64,000 nt of DNA from Arthrobacter sp. EpRS71 (GTDB taxonomy: Bacteria; Actinomycetota; Actinomycetes; Actinomycetales; Micrococcaceae): NCBI RefSeq assembly GCF_001512285.1, contig NZ_LNUV01000006.1, forward strand, positions 759,159 through 823,158, in the 5' to 3' direction. Within the stretch, counting starts at the first letter, position 1. Each line of letters begins with the position of its first letter. Below, one piece after another: positions 41,099-49,297 of the stretch. The position numbers were made by a program, and so were the translations under genes. The notes beneath the pieces were generated by a model that worked only from the letters and a program-made list of their open reading frames with translations, searched no databases and was not told the origin of the DNA.

Positions 41099-42724
41099 CT
41101 AAGCGGGAGTCAGGTCCTTGTTGCCTTTGCCGAACACGGCGTCATCAATGGGCTGGCCGTCGAACGGCATCTCGTCCAGGTTGATGAGCGGGTTGGTGTC
41201 CTGCGTTGCTACGAGCTCGCGTGCTTCAGCCTGGGTGTCAACACTGGGCATGGAGCCCGGCAGCGGACGCTGGGCGGATTCACGCAGGAAGTAGATGGCG
41301 ATTGCGCCCACGATGGACGTTGCCATCAGGTAGTACGCGGGCATCATGTCATCGCCCGTGCCTTCGATAAGGCCCTGGACGATGAACGGCGTGGTTCCGC
41401 CGAAGATCGCCACCGAGAAGTTGTAAGCGATGCCCATTCCGCCGTAACGGCTGGACGTCGGGAACAAGGCCGGCAGGGCCGAGGCAAGGTTGGCGATGTA
41501 GAACGTCACCGGGAAAGCGATCAGTGCAAGGCCTGCCAGTGTGGACCAGATCTCGCCGATACCGATCAGCATGAACGCCGGGATGGAGAAGACGATGGTG
41601 CTGCCTGCGCCAACCCACAGCACCGGACGGCGTCCGATGCGGTCGGACAACTTGCCCGTCAGCGGGATGCACACGGCCATGATCACCAGGACCGGGATGG
41701 TCAGCAGGGTGCCGTGGACGGGGTCGTAGCCCTTGGAATCCGTGAGGTACGTGGGCATGTAGGACGTCAGTGCGTAGCCAACAGTGTTGGCAGCTGCGGC
41801 CAGGATCATGGCCAGCACGATCTGGCGCCAGTAGGCCTTGATGATGCCCACCGGGCCCTTTGCCACTGCAGCATCCTGTGAAGCTGCATCCTTGGCGGAG
41901 GCTTCCTGTGCGTCCAAGGTTGCCTGGAACTGGGGGGATTCCTCAATCTTGCTACGGAAGTACACCGCGATGAGGCCCAGCGGACCAGCGATCAGGAACG
42001 GAATCCTCCAACCCCATTCCTCCATGGCTGCCTGTCCGAGCGTGAGCTGCAGGACCGAAACCAGGGCGGCGCCGAGGGCGAAGCCGATGTAGCTGCCCAT
42101 ATCAAGGAAGCTGGCGAAGTAGCCGCGGCGCTTGTCCGGGGCGTACTCGCTGACGAAGGTTGTGGCACCGGCGTACTCGCCACCGGTGGAGAAGCCCTGG
42201 ACGAGCTTCAGGATGACCAGTAGCGCTGCGGCCCAGATGCCGATCTGCGCGTAACCGGGGAGGAGGCCGACGGCGAACGTACTTGCCGCCATCAGCAGCA
42301 GTGTTGCTGCGAGGACCTTCTGGCGGCCGACTTTGTCACCGAGCCAACCGAACACGATGCCACCGAGGGGGCGGGCGATGAAAGTTGCGGCGAACGTGCC
42401 CAGAAGGAAGAGTGTTTGGACCGACGGGTCTGCTTCGGGCAGGAAGACAGGACCCATGGTGGTGATGAGGTAGCCGAAAACGCCGACGTCGTACCATTCC
42501 ATGGTGTTGCCGACGATGGTGCCGCCGAGTGCTTTGCGCAGCATCGGCTTATTCACCACGTTGACGTCGGACTCTTTGAGCCGCCGCTTCGGGCGAAGCT
42601 TCGTTTTCTTCGTTGCGTTCTTTACTGCGTTTGTGGCGGCCGGGGTGGGGCCTGCCATTACCTGGGTCCCGGTGGCGTTCCTTGCGCCATCCGGAGAGAC
42701 GGTGTTGCTTTGGTCTGTGGGCAT
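41099..42724 (-). CDS. MFS transporter, metabolite:H+ symporter (ProP/ShiA-like)
   Basis: A 541-residue protein with 12 membrane segments. The MHS signature GNTMEWYDVGVFGYL opens the core, with FGWLGDKVGRQKVL and LVQGFSTGGEYAGATTFVSE loops. A basic N-terminal tail of about 55 residues and an acidic C-terminal tail are cytoplasmic. AGGAG stands 9 bases before the ATG at 42724; the frame is open to 42790. The C-terminal coiled coil of E. coli ProP is absent, so an osmolyte role is not certain; proline, betaine, shikimate or organic acids are possible. Confidence 0.92.
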   Translation of the reverse strand: MPTDQSNTVSPDGARNATGTQVMAGPTPAATNAVKNATKKTKLRPKRRLKESDVNVVNKPMLRKALGGTIVGNTMEWYDVGVFGYLITTMGPVFLPEADPSVQTLFLLGTFAATFIARPLGGIVFGWLGDKVGRQKVLAATLLLMAASTFAVGLLPGYAQIGIWAAALLVILKLVQGFSTGGEYAGATTFVSEYAPDKRRGYFASFLDMGSYIGFALGAALVSVLQLTLGQAAMEEWGWRIPFLIAGPLGLIAVYFRSKIEESPQFQATLDAQEASAKDAASQDAAVAKGPVGIIKAYWRQIVLAMILAAAANTVGYALTSYMPTYLTDSKGYDPVHGTLLTIPVLVIMAVCIPLTGKLSDRIGRRPVLWVGAGSTIVFSIPAFMLIGIGEIWSTLAGLALIAFPVTFYIANLASALPALFPTSSRYGGMGIAYNFSVAIFGGTTPFIVQGLIEGTGDDMMPAYYLMATSIVGAIAIYFLRESAQRPLPGSMPSVDTQAEARELVATQDTNPLINLDEMPFDGQPIDDAVFGKGNKDLTPA

Positions 42725-42953
42725 TTGGGCTTCTCCTAGGGAGGTCATTTGCTTGCGACTTCTGCTGCCCCGCTCTGGGCAGGGTTTCAATTTTACGCGT
42801 TTTGGACCAAAAACCCGAGTTGAGATCGTATTTTTGGGCCTAAAGAGGGTGCAAATTGCCTAGTTGTGTTGCATCTCATTACCCGCTCTTGCCCTGCAAC
42901 CATGCGGATCCAACCCCGTTTTTGCCCTCCGGAGCACGTTGTTACCAAATTGT

Positions 42954-43235
42954 TTAGCTGAGCCCATGTAACAGGGGCGAATCGGGCCTAAAAGCTGACT
43001 GTTTGGGAGTCGTCACTCCGATCGTCGTGCCCACAAATACGGGCCGGGCAGTTGCGCGAGTAGGACCAGCCGGTGGCACATTGACGGTGGCCACCAGCAT
43101 TGCGCCGATGGCCACCGCTCCCGGTAAGGGGATGTTGTGCCAGAACAGGCGGACCACATCAACGACTAGTCGGATGATGTTGACCACCAGGTTCCAGGCG
43201 CCCCATGGTTCTTCACGTTTCCGTTTGGATTCCAT
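42954..43235 (-). CDS. Small hypothetical membrane protein, 93 aa
   Basis: The ATG at 43235 has a strong ribosome site (GGGAGGAGG, 7 bases upstream). The sequence begins MESKRKREEPWGAWNLVVNI, with an amphipathic/hydrophobic stretch (IIRLVVDVVRLFWHNI) and a clear membrane segment (LPGAVAIGAMLVATVNV), then a basic tail. No family is recognised. Upstream are an 18-bp palindrome and no obvious partner gene. The 229 bp on its other side (42725-42953) hold nothing I can support. Confidence 0.62.
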   Translation of the reverse strand: MESKRKREEPWGAWNLVVNIIRLVVDVVRLFWHNIPLPGAVAIGAMLVATVNVPPAGPTRATARPVFVGTTIGVTTPKQSAFRPDSPLLHGLS

Positions 43236-43300
43236 GCCGGCACCTCCTCCCGGAGGAACAGGGCACGGCCTGCACGTGTCTGTGGGCACAACAACGTTGC

Positions 43301-43318
43301 GCCCTACGTGCGTAGGGC
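43301..43318. promoter_or_regulatory. Inverted repeat upstream of the 93-aa membrane protein gene
   Basis: GCCCTAC, GTGC, GTAGGGC: perfect 7-4-7 symmetry, 66 bp before the start. A candidate operator; binding protein unknown. Confidence 0.45.
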
Positions 43319-43384
43319 CATACACTCAAAGTGTTCGGATTTGAGGCTGTGACCCTCTGACCGCACCAATGAGCGCACCGCGCT

Positions 43385-43420
43385 GAACAAAAGACCCGAT
43401 TGCACTCGGGTCTTTTGTTC
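43385..43420. terminator. Strong bidirectional terminator
   Basis: A perfect 14-bp stem (GAACAAAAGACCCG and complement) with an 8-base loop. The A-run on one side and T-run on the other give a U-tract on both strands. It ends transcription through the hsdR remnant on the minus strand. Confidence 0.85.
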
Positions 43421-43505
43421 GTTAACGGCACAGCAGGCTCTTGCCGGATGATTCCAGCGTATCGGCCAGAAGGCGCCTCAACGACCACGCCGGCGTAGCT
43501 TCCAG

Positions 43506-43952
43506 CTAGAGCCGTGCTTCCGCAAACCGAGGGGCCATAGACTCCATCTGCTCCATCACCAGTTTGATCGCTTCAGGCTGCTTGTCCGGCGGGTACCCGA
43601 AACGGACCAGAAGCCTCTTGATCGAGGAACGAAGTTTTGCCCTGACGTCATCGCGCACCGTCCAATCGGTCCGAACGTCCCGGCGCATCACTGACAGCAG
43701 CTCGCGGGCGATATCGGCGAGCACGCCTTCGCCCTGTATCTCCACGGCAGATTCGTTGGAGGCCACAGCGTCATAGAAAGCCAGCTCGTCCGAATTCAGA
43801 GGGGGCGTGAAATGAGTGCCTCGGTTGCCCTCGGCAGCGACTTCGCGTGCCAGCTCCACCAACGCCGCGATGATCTCCGCCTATGTCAGCTGCTGGTTGG
43901 TGTACTTCCGCATCAGCTCGGTAATGCGTTCAGAGAAGGCCCGCTGGCGCAT
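43506..43952 (-). pseudogene. Remnant of type I restriction subunit HsdR, with an in-frame amber codon
   Basis: The last 149 codons match the C-terminal helical region of HsdR: RQRAFSERITELMRKYTNQQ, then a TAG at 43881-43883, then AEIIAALVELAREV, DELAFYDAV, IARELLSVMRRDV, DWTVRDDVRAKLRSSIKRLL and RFGYPPDKQPEAIKL. The amber takes the place of a residue that is usually Ser or similar. No helicase or nuclease domain, HsdM or HsdS gene is nearby, so most of the locus has been deleted. Confidence 0.82.
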
Positions 43953-44020
43953 CACTGACCACCAAATTTGCCGAGTTGGAGGCATCGAAGACGGCCGGGT
44001 GGGACGTCAACTGAAACAGT

Positions 44021-44052
44021 GAAGGCCGGCACCTGAAAAGGTGTCGGCCTTC
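44021..44052 (-). terminator. Terminator after the PrmC-like methyltransferase gene
   Basis: 14-bp arms (GAAGGCCGGCACCT and complement, one mismatch) with a GAAA tetraloop, 18 bp beyond the methyltransferase stop. A TTTCTCC stretch lies on the plus-strand exit side, so it could also act on plus-strand transcripts. Confidence 0.7.
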
Positions 44053-44069
44053 GCTTTCTCCTTTGGCCC

Positions 44070-44855
44070 TCACTCCCTGGCTCGTGACCCGAGCACCACG
44101 GTTCCCCCGAGCGACTCGTCCGAGGCCACCTTCGAGGACAACCCGGCCCCGTCCAGAATCCGGGCCGACTCAGGCGCCTGCTGCACGGAGGTTTCCATCA
44201 GCAAAGACCCACCCGGCGCAAGCCATTGAGCCGCCCCCAGCGCTACCCGACGCTGGACCGCCAAGCCGTCAGCACCGCCGTCGAGCGCTACCTTCGGCTC
44301 GTGGAGGCGCGCCTCCGGCGGCATCATTCCAATGGACTCCGTAGGGACGTACGGCGCGTTTGCCAGCAGGACGTCCACTCTTCCGCGGAGTTCACGGGGG
44401 AGCGCGTCATAGAGGTCACCTTGGTGGACCCGCCCGCCCCGGGGCTCAACGTTGCGTCGCGCGCACTGAACTGCGGCGGGGTGGATGTCGGAGGCGTGCA
44501 GTTCACAGCTCTCCAGAAGATCGCTGAGCGCGGCACCTATCGCACCGGAACCGCAGCAGAGGTCCACGACGACGGCTCCTGGTTTGGCGATCATCGCCGC
44601 CTGGCGGACCAGGAACTCCGTGCGACGCCGGGGCACGAACACTCCTTGGCTGACGGTCATGCGTTTCCCGCAGAAATCCGCCCAGCCCACAATATGCTCC
44701 AAGGGAAGTCCGTTGCGGCGTTGGTCCACCATGCGGCGGAGCTCATCCGGATGCCGGGCGGCGTCGATGAGGAGCCGGGCTTCGTCCTCCGCGAAAACAC
44801 AGCCGGCGGCGCGCAGGGTGGTGGCGATGGATACGCTCCGGGTCACGTTTGCCAT
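44070..44855 (-). CDS. PrmC/HemK-related protein-glutamine N5-methyltransferase, NAPY variant
   Basis: The protein has 261 residues. An N-terminal helical domain (ARLLIDAARHPDELRRM, GLPLEHIVGWADFCG) precedes a class I SAM fold: VVDLCCGSGAIGAAL, ASDIHPAAVQCARRN and the catalytic motif NAPYVPTESI. Canonical PrmC has NPPY; NAPY is seen in a related branch of unknown target. The substrate is therefore probably not the release-factor GGQ loop (inference). Translation begins at the ATG at 44855. Confidence 0.85.
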   Translation of the reverse strand: MANVTRSVSIATTLRAAGCVFAEDEARLLIDAARHPDELRRMVDQRRNGLPLEHIVGWADFCGKRMTVSQGVFVPRRRTEFLVRQAAMIAKPGAVVVDLCCGSGAIGAALSDLLESCELHASDIHPAAVQCARRNVEPRGGRVHQGDLYDALPRELRGRVDVLLANAPYVPTESIGMMPPEARLHEPKVALDGGADGLAVQRRVALGAAQWLAPGGSLLMETSVQQAPESARILDGAGLSSKVASDESLGGTVVLGSRARE

Positions 44856-44918
44856 GCTAGCCGAGGACTACTTCCGGTGCGGTGGGAATCGTGGTTCAAA
44901 GATGCTGCAGATGAGGGG

Positions 44919-44948
44919 TTCACAAATCCGCCGGGACTTGGCTAGGGT
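44919..44948 (+). promoter_or_regulatory. Predicted sigma-A-type promoter leading to a leaderless mini-ORF
   Basis: TTCACA (44919-44924), 18-bp spacer, TAGGGT (44943-44948). The start point would fall at the ATG at 44956, which opens a 7-codon frame (MGTLIFE, stop at 44977-44979). The next annotated gene starts at 45143, so this may give its long leader. The gap 44856-45142 holds nothing else I can support. Confidence 0.45.
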
Positions 44949-45142
44949 ATGACTCATGGGAACACTGATTTTTGAGTAGACCGGCCTTTGCCCTGAGCGG
45001 CACAGCCGAGTTTAACCTGACAAAAATCCACGCCTGTTGAGGCCCTGCCTCCATGCCGTTCCCGTTCTCGACGCCTTTTTCCCGAACCGCAACGACATAG
45101 GATACGTGTCTCTTCAGGACTCACACTTTGAGGAGTCCACAT

Positions 45143-45343
45143 ATGACTGCCAACCCTTCCGAAAACAAAAAGACCCCGGCCGCCGGTGGTATCAAGTCCA
45201 AGTTGACCGACGCCCAGAAGGCCATGCTGGCCAGCAAGTCCGGGGGCGGCGCTCCGGCCGGCTGGCAAAGCACCGGCAAGGGGCACAAGCCCACCTCCGC
45301 CAGCGGCAAGCAGGCCAAGACCGAGAAGAAAGTCCGCTGGTAA
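45143..45343 (+). CDS. Small basic hypothetical protein, 66 aa
   Basis: The ATG at 45143 has GAGGAG 9 bases upstream. The product is Lys-, Ser- and Gly-rich (KSKLTDAQKAML, SGGGAPAGWQSTGKGHKP) and probably disordered. No motif for a known family is recognised. It lies 48 bp before a second tiny gene, probably one transcript, next to the LigD/Ku locus. Confidence 0.68.
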   Translation: MTANPSENKKTPAAGGIKSKLTDAQKAMLASKSGGGAPAGWQSTGKGHKPTSASGKQAKTEKKVRW

Positions 45344-45391
45344 ACCTGCGGAGAGGCACACTGAAATACAGCACACTGGAAAGGGAAAATC

Positions 45392-45652
45392 ATGACTGCG
45401 AATCACGAGTCTGACCGCATCAATCCTGAGGTTGCAAGCCACTTGGTGGAGTCCATGGACATGGCGCCCATGCCCGAACCAACCACTGTCGCCGTTGCCC
45501 TGGGCGCTGATCAGGGCAGGCAATGGCCGGACGGGAACGGTAAGCGCCGCCACCCGAAGGAACGCGATCAAGCCCATGGCCGCATGGGCCAGGGAGCAGC
45601 TGTGACGGCGATCCACAGGACCAGCCGCCCGCAGATGCCGCACTCCTCCTAG
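45392..45652 (+). CDS. Small hypothetical protein, 86 aa
   Basis: The ATG follows an AAGGGA ribosome site. The protein begins MTANHESDRINPEVASHL, is Met/Pro-rich in the middle (MDMAPMPEPTT) and His/Arg-rich at the end, without membrane segments. Family unknown. Downstream is a short tandem CACCCGAACCAACC duplication (45657-45684) and then extragenic palindrome copy B. Confidence 0.6.
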   Translation: MTANHESDRINPEVASHLVESMDMAPMPEPTTVAVALGADQGRQWPDGNGKRRHPKERDQAHGRMGQGAAVTAIHRTSRPQMPHSS

Positions 45653-45690
45653 CGTCACCCGAACCAACCCACCCGAACCAACCCGCGTAG

Positions 45691-45764
45691 CCAGCCCAAC
45701 TGGGTCGCAGTTCAGGTCGTTCTCAGCGCTCAGAACGACTCGATCTGCTACCTAGTTGGGCTGG
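45691..45764. repeat. Extragenic palindrome family 1, copy B, overlapping the ligD stop
   Basis: 33-bp arms (45691-45723 and 45732-45764) with 5 mismatches around an 8-base loop. The left arm shares AACTGGGTCGCAGTTCAGG with the copy at 21815-21882. The right arm codes the last residues and the stop codon of ligD (…SQPN, TAG): the CCCAGTT of copy A has become CCTAGTT here, which makes the TAG. Confidence 0.82.
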
Positions 45765-48328
45765 CTGACGTCGTCGGGGGACTTGTCCGGACGCCAGCCA
45801 CGCCACACGGGATGACGCAGCCGGCCGGGTCCCGTCCATTCGCCGAAAGTCACCTCGGCCACCAGGTCCGGGCTCACCCACGTGGCACCCGCTGCATCCT
45901 CGCGGGGAATGTCCACGAAAGGTGATCCGCTCACCACCCGCGGCTCAAGACGCTCCATAATGTCCCGCAGTTGCCAGTCCTTAAAACCGGTGCCAACCCT
46001 GCCCACGTAGTGCAGCTTGTCGCCGTCGGGGATGCCCAACAGCAACGCGCCGAAAGTCCCGCTCCGCGCCCCAGCGCCGGGCCGCCAACCGCCCACCACC
46101 ACCTCCTGGCTTTGCTCCAGCTTGAGCTTGATCCAGGACCTGCTGCGGCGGCCGATCACATAACGACTGTCGGCCTTCTTGGCCATGACACCCTCCAGAC
46201 CAAGCTCGGCTGCGCTGGTCATGAGGTCCTCCACGTCATGGTCAAGGACTGAAGACAGGTGCAGCGGAGAGCCTGCCGCAAACCGCCCTGCAAACCCGGA
46301 AAGCCGCTCGCGGCGTTCGCGGAACGGCAGCCCACTCAGGTCCGTGCCGTCGTCGTACAGAAGATCGAAGACCATGAGCTGCACCGGAACCGATGCCCGG
46401 GCACGTTCGATGTCAGCGGTCTTGACCAGGTTCATCCGGAGCTGCAACCGCCCGAAATCAGGCCTGGACCCCTTACCGAGCGCCACGATTTCGCCATCCG
46501 CCACAAAGTCGCCCTCAGGCCAGGACGCGCGGTCGGTCAACTCCGGGTACGTGGCCGTGAGGTCGTTCCCGTTGCGGCTCATCAGGCGGATCTTGCCCTC
46601 CGTGCCGGTGATGATCGCCCGGATCCCGTCCCATTTCAGCTCATACAGCCAATCGTCGCCGCGGAGTTCTGCTGTGGTGCCGGAGGTGGCCAGCATGGGG
46701 GTGTAATTGGGCATGGGCACCGGACCGACGGCGGCAGCAGGCTTGGGCGAGGACGTCGCCGTGGTGATCTTCCGCCCGCCCGCCTGCTCCTTCATCAGGT
46801 GGATCAGCCAGTTCTGTCCCGTGTTGATGAGCGCGAAGCGTTTGGTGCCACCAAGCCCGCCACCCGGCTCGCCTGTGAGGGTCGCGATCACTTCCTTGCC
46901 ATCGCGCCATTTCTCGCAGGTGTAGTCGCCGCGGTCCCAGATGCTGACCGTCCCCGCACCGTACTCGCCCTTGGGAATGACGCCGGCAAAGGTGGCGTAG
47001 TCCATGGGGTGGTCTTCGGTGTGAACGGCCAGGTTGTTCCGCTCCGTCGTTTCGGGAACGCCGCGGGGGAGCGCCCAGGAGACCAGGACGCCTTCATGCT
47101 CCAGGCGGAAGTCGAGGTGGTAGCGGCGGGCGTGGTGCTCTTGAATGACGAAAATGCCGCCGGGTGGCGGCGGCTCGCCCGGCTGAGGCTGGTCTGAGGA
47201 CGAGCGGCCCGGCGCGCCACTGGAAACGGCCGACGACGACGGGAACGGCTCCGGGGTTTTGTCCGGATCGCGCATCCCGACGTACTTGGCGAGACGGTTC
47301 TCGACTGTCACCACCCGCTCACGGTCGGCGCCCGAACTGCCGGTGCCCGAGCTACCGGTGCCCGAACTACCGGTGCCCGTACCGCCCGCGCCAGGACCGC
47401 CGTCGTCCTTCTCTTCCTCCCCGTGCGGCGGCAGGTGCCGTTCGGAAATCGGCGCGAAGTGGTCTTTGCCTGTCTTGACCCGTTTCATCACGGAAAGAAA
47501 GTCCAGGTGCTCCAACGACGCGGAGGCGAGCTCCCGCCACGTGCGCGGCGCTGCGACGGTGGGCTGAGCTTTTCCGCGGAGTGAGTACGGGACGATGGTG
47601 GTCTTGTTGCCGCTGTTCTGGCTCCAGTCCACCAGCACTTTGCCGTGGCGGAGGGACTTCTTCATATCGCTGACCACCAAGTCCGGGTGGTCGGATTCCA
47701 GGGCGCGGGCGAGCTCGTGGGCGAAGGCGGACACTTGCTCGGACTTCAGTGTCCCGTCGAGGCCTGTGTAGAGGTGAATACCTTTGCTGCCGCTGGTGAC
47801 AGGGACCGGCTCCATGCCCATGTCCTGAAGGATGGACCGGGCCAGCTCGGCTACTTCCACACACTCAGGCAGGCCAGCACCGGGGCCGGGATCGAGGTCC
47901 AGCACAAAGCGATCGGGCCTGAGCGGCTTCCCGGAGGCGTCCACCTGCCACTGCGGAACGTGGATTTCCAAGGACGCGATCTGCGCCATCCAGGTGAGTG
48001 TGGCCAGGTTGTTGACCAGGGGATATACGTTGGAGTGGTCCGAATGCTGGATGGCGGCACGGGGAATCCATGTGGGCGCGGAGTCCTCCAGGTTTTTCTG
48101 GAAGAAGACCTGCCCGGGGTGTTCGGCGGTGCCCACTCCGTTGACCCAGCGCTTGCGGGTGACAGGACGGTTGGCAGCGGCGGGGATGAGGAAAGGTGCC
48201 ACTGCGGCATAGTATTCCAGCACTTCGGCCTTGGTGGTGCCGGTTTCCGGGTAGATGATTTTGCCCAGGTTGGTGAGGGTGAGCTCGTGGCCTTGCACGT
48301 TCACGCGCTCTTGTTGCTTGCCTGCCAC
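45752..48328 (-). CDS. ligD: Multidomain non-homologous end-joining DNA ligase LigD
   Basis: The protein has 858 residues. Order: polymerase/primase domain (about 8-300; VNGVGTAEHPGQVFFQKN, RFVLDLDPGPGAG), Gly/Ser/Thr linker, 3'-phosphoesterase domain (about 390-520; FVIQEHHARRYHLDFRLE, SWALPRGVP), ATP-dependent ligase (about 545-850; catalytic Lys in YELKWDGIRAI, then DGEIVAL, EGVMAKK). Same order as mycobacterial LigD. The GTG start has GAGGAG upstream. It is divergent from ku with 38 bp between the starts. The linker holds a GTGSS triplicate coded by 15-bp tandem repeats. Confidence 0.97.
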   Translation of the reverse strand: MAGKQQERVNVQGHELTLTNLGKIIYPETGTTKAEVLEYYAAVAPFLIPAAANRPVTRKRWVNGVGTAEHPGQVFFQKNLEDSAPTWIPRAAIQHSDHSNVYPLVNNLATLTWMAQIASLEIHVPQWQVDASGKPLRPDRFVLDLDPGPGAGLPECVEVAELARSILQDMGMEPVPVTSGSKGIHLYTGLDGTLKSEQVSAFAHELARALESDHPDLVVSDMKKSLRHGKVLVDWSQNSGNKTTIVPYSLRGKAQPTVAAPRTWRELASASLEHLDFLSVMKRVKTGKDHFAPISERHLPPHGEEEKDDGGPGAGGTGTGSSGTGSSGTGSSGADRERVVTVENRLAKYVGMRDPDKTPEPFPSSSAVSSGAPGRSSSDQPQPGEPPPPGGIFVIQEHHARRYHLDFRLEHEGVLVSWALPRGVPETTERNNLAVHTEDHPMDYATFAGVIPKGEYGAGTVSIWDRGDYTCEKWRDGKEVIATLTGEPGGGLGGTKRFALINTGQNWLIHLMKEQAGGRKITTATSSPKPAAAVGPVPMPNYTPMLATSGTTAELRGDDWLYELKWDGIRAIITGTEGKIRLMSRNGNDLTATYPELTDRASWPEGDFVADGEIVALGKGSRPDFGRLQLRMNLVKTADIERARASVPVQLMVFDLLYDDGTDLSGLPFRERRERLSGFAGRFAAGSPLHLSSVLDHDVEDLMTSAAELGLEGVMAKKADSRYVIGRRSRSWIKLKLEQSQEVVVGGWRPGAGARSGTFGALLLGIPDGDKLHYVGRVGTGFKDWQLRDIMERLEPRVVSGSPFVDIPREDAAGATWVSPDLVAEVTFGEWTGPGRLRHPVWRGWRPDKSPDDVSQPN
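47331..47375. repeat. Three 15-bp tandem repeats in the LigD linker
   Basis: Three units of CCCGAACTGCCGGTG type (two variants differ by one base each) code three Gly-Thr-Gly-Ser-Ser pentads between the polymerase and phosphoesterase domains. Copy number is likely to vary between strains. Confidence 0.85.
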
Positions 48329-48366
48329 CTCTTCTCCTCTGCTGTGTTGTGCTGTTGACTGGGTGC

Positions 48367-49233
48367 ATGAGGGCCATTTGGAAGGGATCCATCGCGTTCG
48401 GTCTGGTCAACGTACCAGTGAAGCTCTATAGCGCCACAGAGGATCACGATATTGGCCTGCATCAAGTCCACAATAAGGACGGCGGCCGAATCCGGTACCA
48501 GCGGAAATGCGAAATTTGCAGCGAAGTGGTGGCTTATGAGGATATTGATAAGGCCTACGAGGAAGAGGGCCGCACCGTGGTCCTTACCTCGGCTGAATTG
48601 AAGTCATTGCCTGAGGAGAACAGCCGCGAAATTGAGGTGGTGGAGTTTATCCCCGCCGAGCAGTTGGACCCCATCATGTACGAGCGCAGCTATTTCCTGG
48701 AGCCGGATTCCAAGTCGCCCAAGGCCTATATGTTGCTCCGGCAGACGCTGGAGGACACGGACAGGATCGCGATCGTGCAGTACGCACTGCGGCAGAAGAC
48801 CCGGCTGGGGGCGCTCCGTGTTCGTGAGGACGTGTTGTTGCTCCAGGCGCTCCTGTGGGGGGATGAGGTCCGTGAGGCCAAGTTCCCGTCCCTGGAGACG
48901 GATATCAAAATCTCGGATAAAGAACTGGAAATGTCATCCGCCCTGGTGGAGTCGATGGCGCACGACTTTGACCCCGATTCTTACACCGATGATTACCAAG
49001 CCCAGCTGAAGACCTTGATCGAGGCCAAGCTGGAGAAGGGTGAAGCCCTGGACACCGAGGCCACCTTTGGCGTGGTGGAAGGGGAGGGCGAAGGCGGCGA
49101 CGTCATCGACCTCATGGAAGCGCTGAAGCGCAGCCTGGATAAGAAGCGCGGCAAGGAAAAAGCGGACGACGACGGCGCTGCCGCCACCAAAACGGCCAGC
49201 AAACCGAAGGCGCGGGCCAAGAAAAAGGCGTGA
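48367..49233 (+). CDS. ku: Ku DNA end-binding protein
   Basis: The protein has 288 residues, starting MRAIWKGSIAFGLVNVPVKL. Bacterial Ku core features: RYQRKCEICSEVV zinc-like segment, LDPIMYERSYFLEPD, AYMLLRQTL. The Lys/Ala-rich tail (KKRGKEK...KPKARAKKKA) is typical of Ku proteins that bind DNA internally. It partners LigD in end joining. No ribosome site is seen before the ATG at 48367; a leaderless mRNA is possible. Confidence 0.97.
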   Translation: MRAIWKGSIAFGLVNVPVKLYSATEDHDIGLHQVHNKDGGRIRYQRKCEICSEVVAYEDIDKAYEEEGRTVVLTSAELKSLPEENSREIEVVEFIPAEQLDPIMYERSYFLEPDSKSPKAYMLLRQTLEDTDRIAIVQYALRQKTRLGALRVREDVLLLQALLWGDEVREAKFPSLETDIKISDKELEMSSALVESMAHDFDPDSYTDDYQAQLKTLIEAKLEKGEALDTEATFGVVEGEGEGGDVIDLMEALKRSLDKKRGKEKADDDGAAATKTASKPKARAKKKA

Positions 49234-49252
49234 ACCGGCGTCGTCATTCCAT

Positions 49253-49289
49253 AAAAGCGGCGGCCGTCATGTGGGCGGCCGCCGCTTTT
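49253..49289. terminator. Terminator after ku
   Basis: A perfect 14-bp stem (AAAAGCGGCGGCCG and complement) with a 9-base loop, followed by TTTTGTTTGGTTTT. The A-run on the other side makes it work for the convergent gene too. Confidence 0.92.
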
Positions 49290-49297
49290 GTTTGGTT

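Noticed and set aside
43213..43488. Minus-strand 91-codon frame with several Cys
   Set aside because: It covers the ribosome site of the 93-aa gene and the strong terminator at 43385-43420, so it cannot be a normal gene.
45657..45684. Two tandem copies of CACCCGAACCAACC as a possible regulatory repeat
   Set aside because: Only two units, downstream of a stop codon, with no sign of function; probably slippage.
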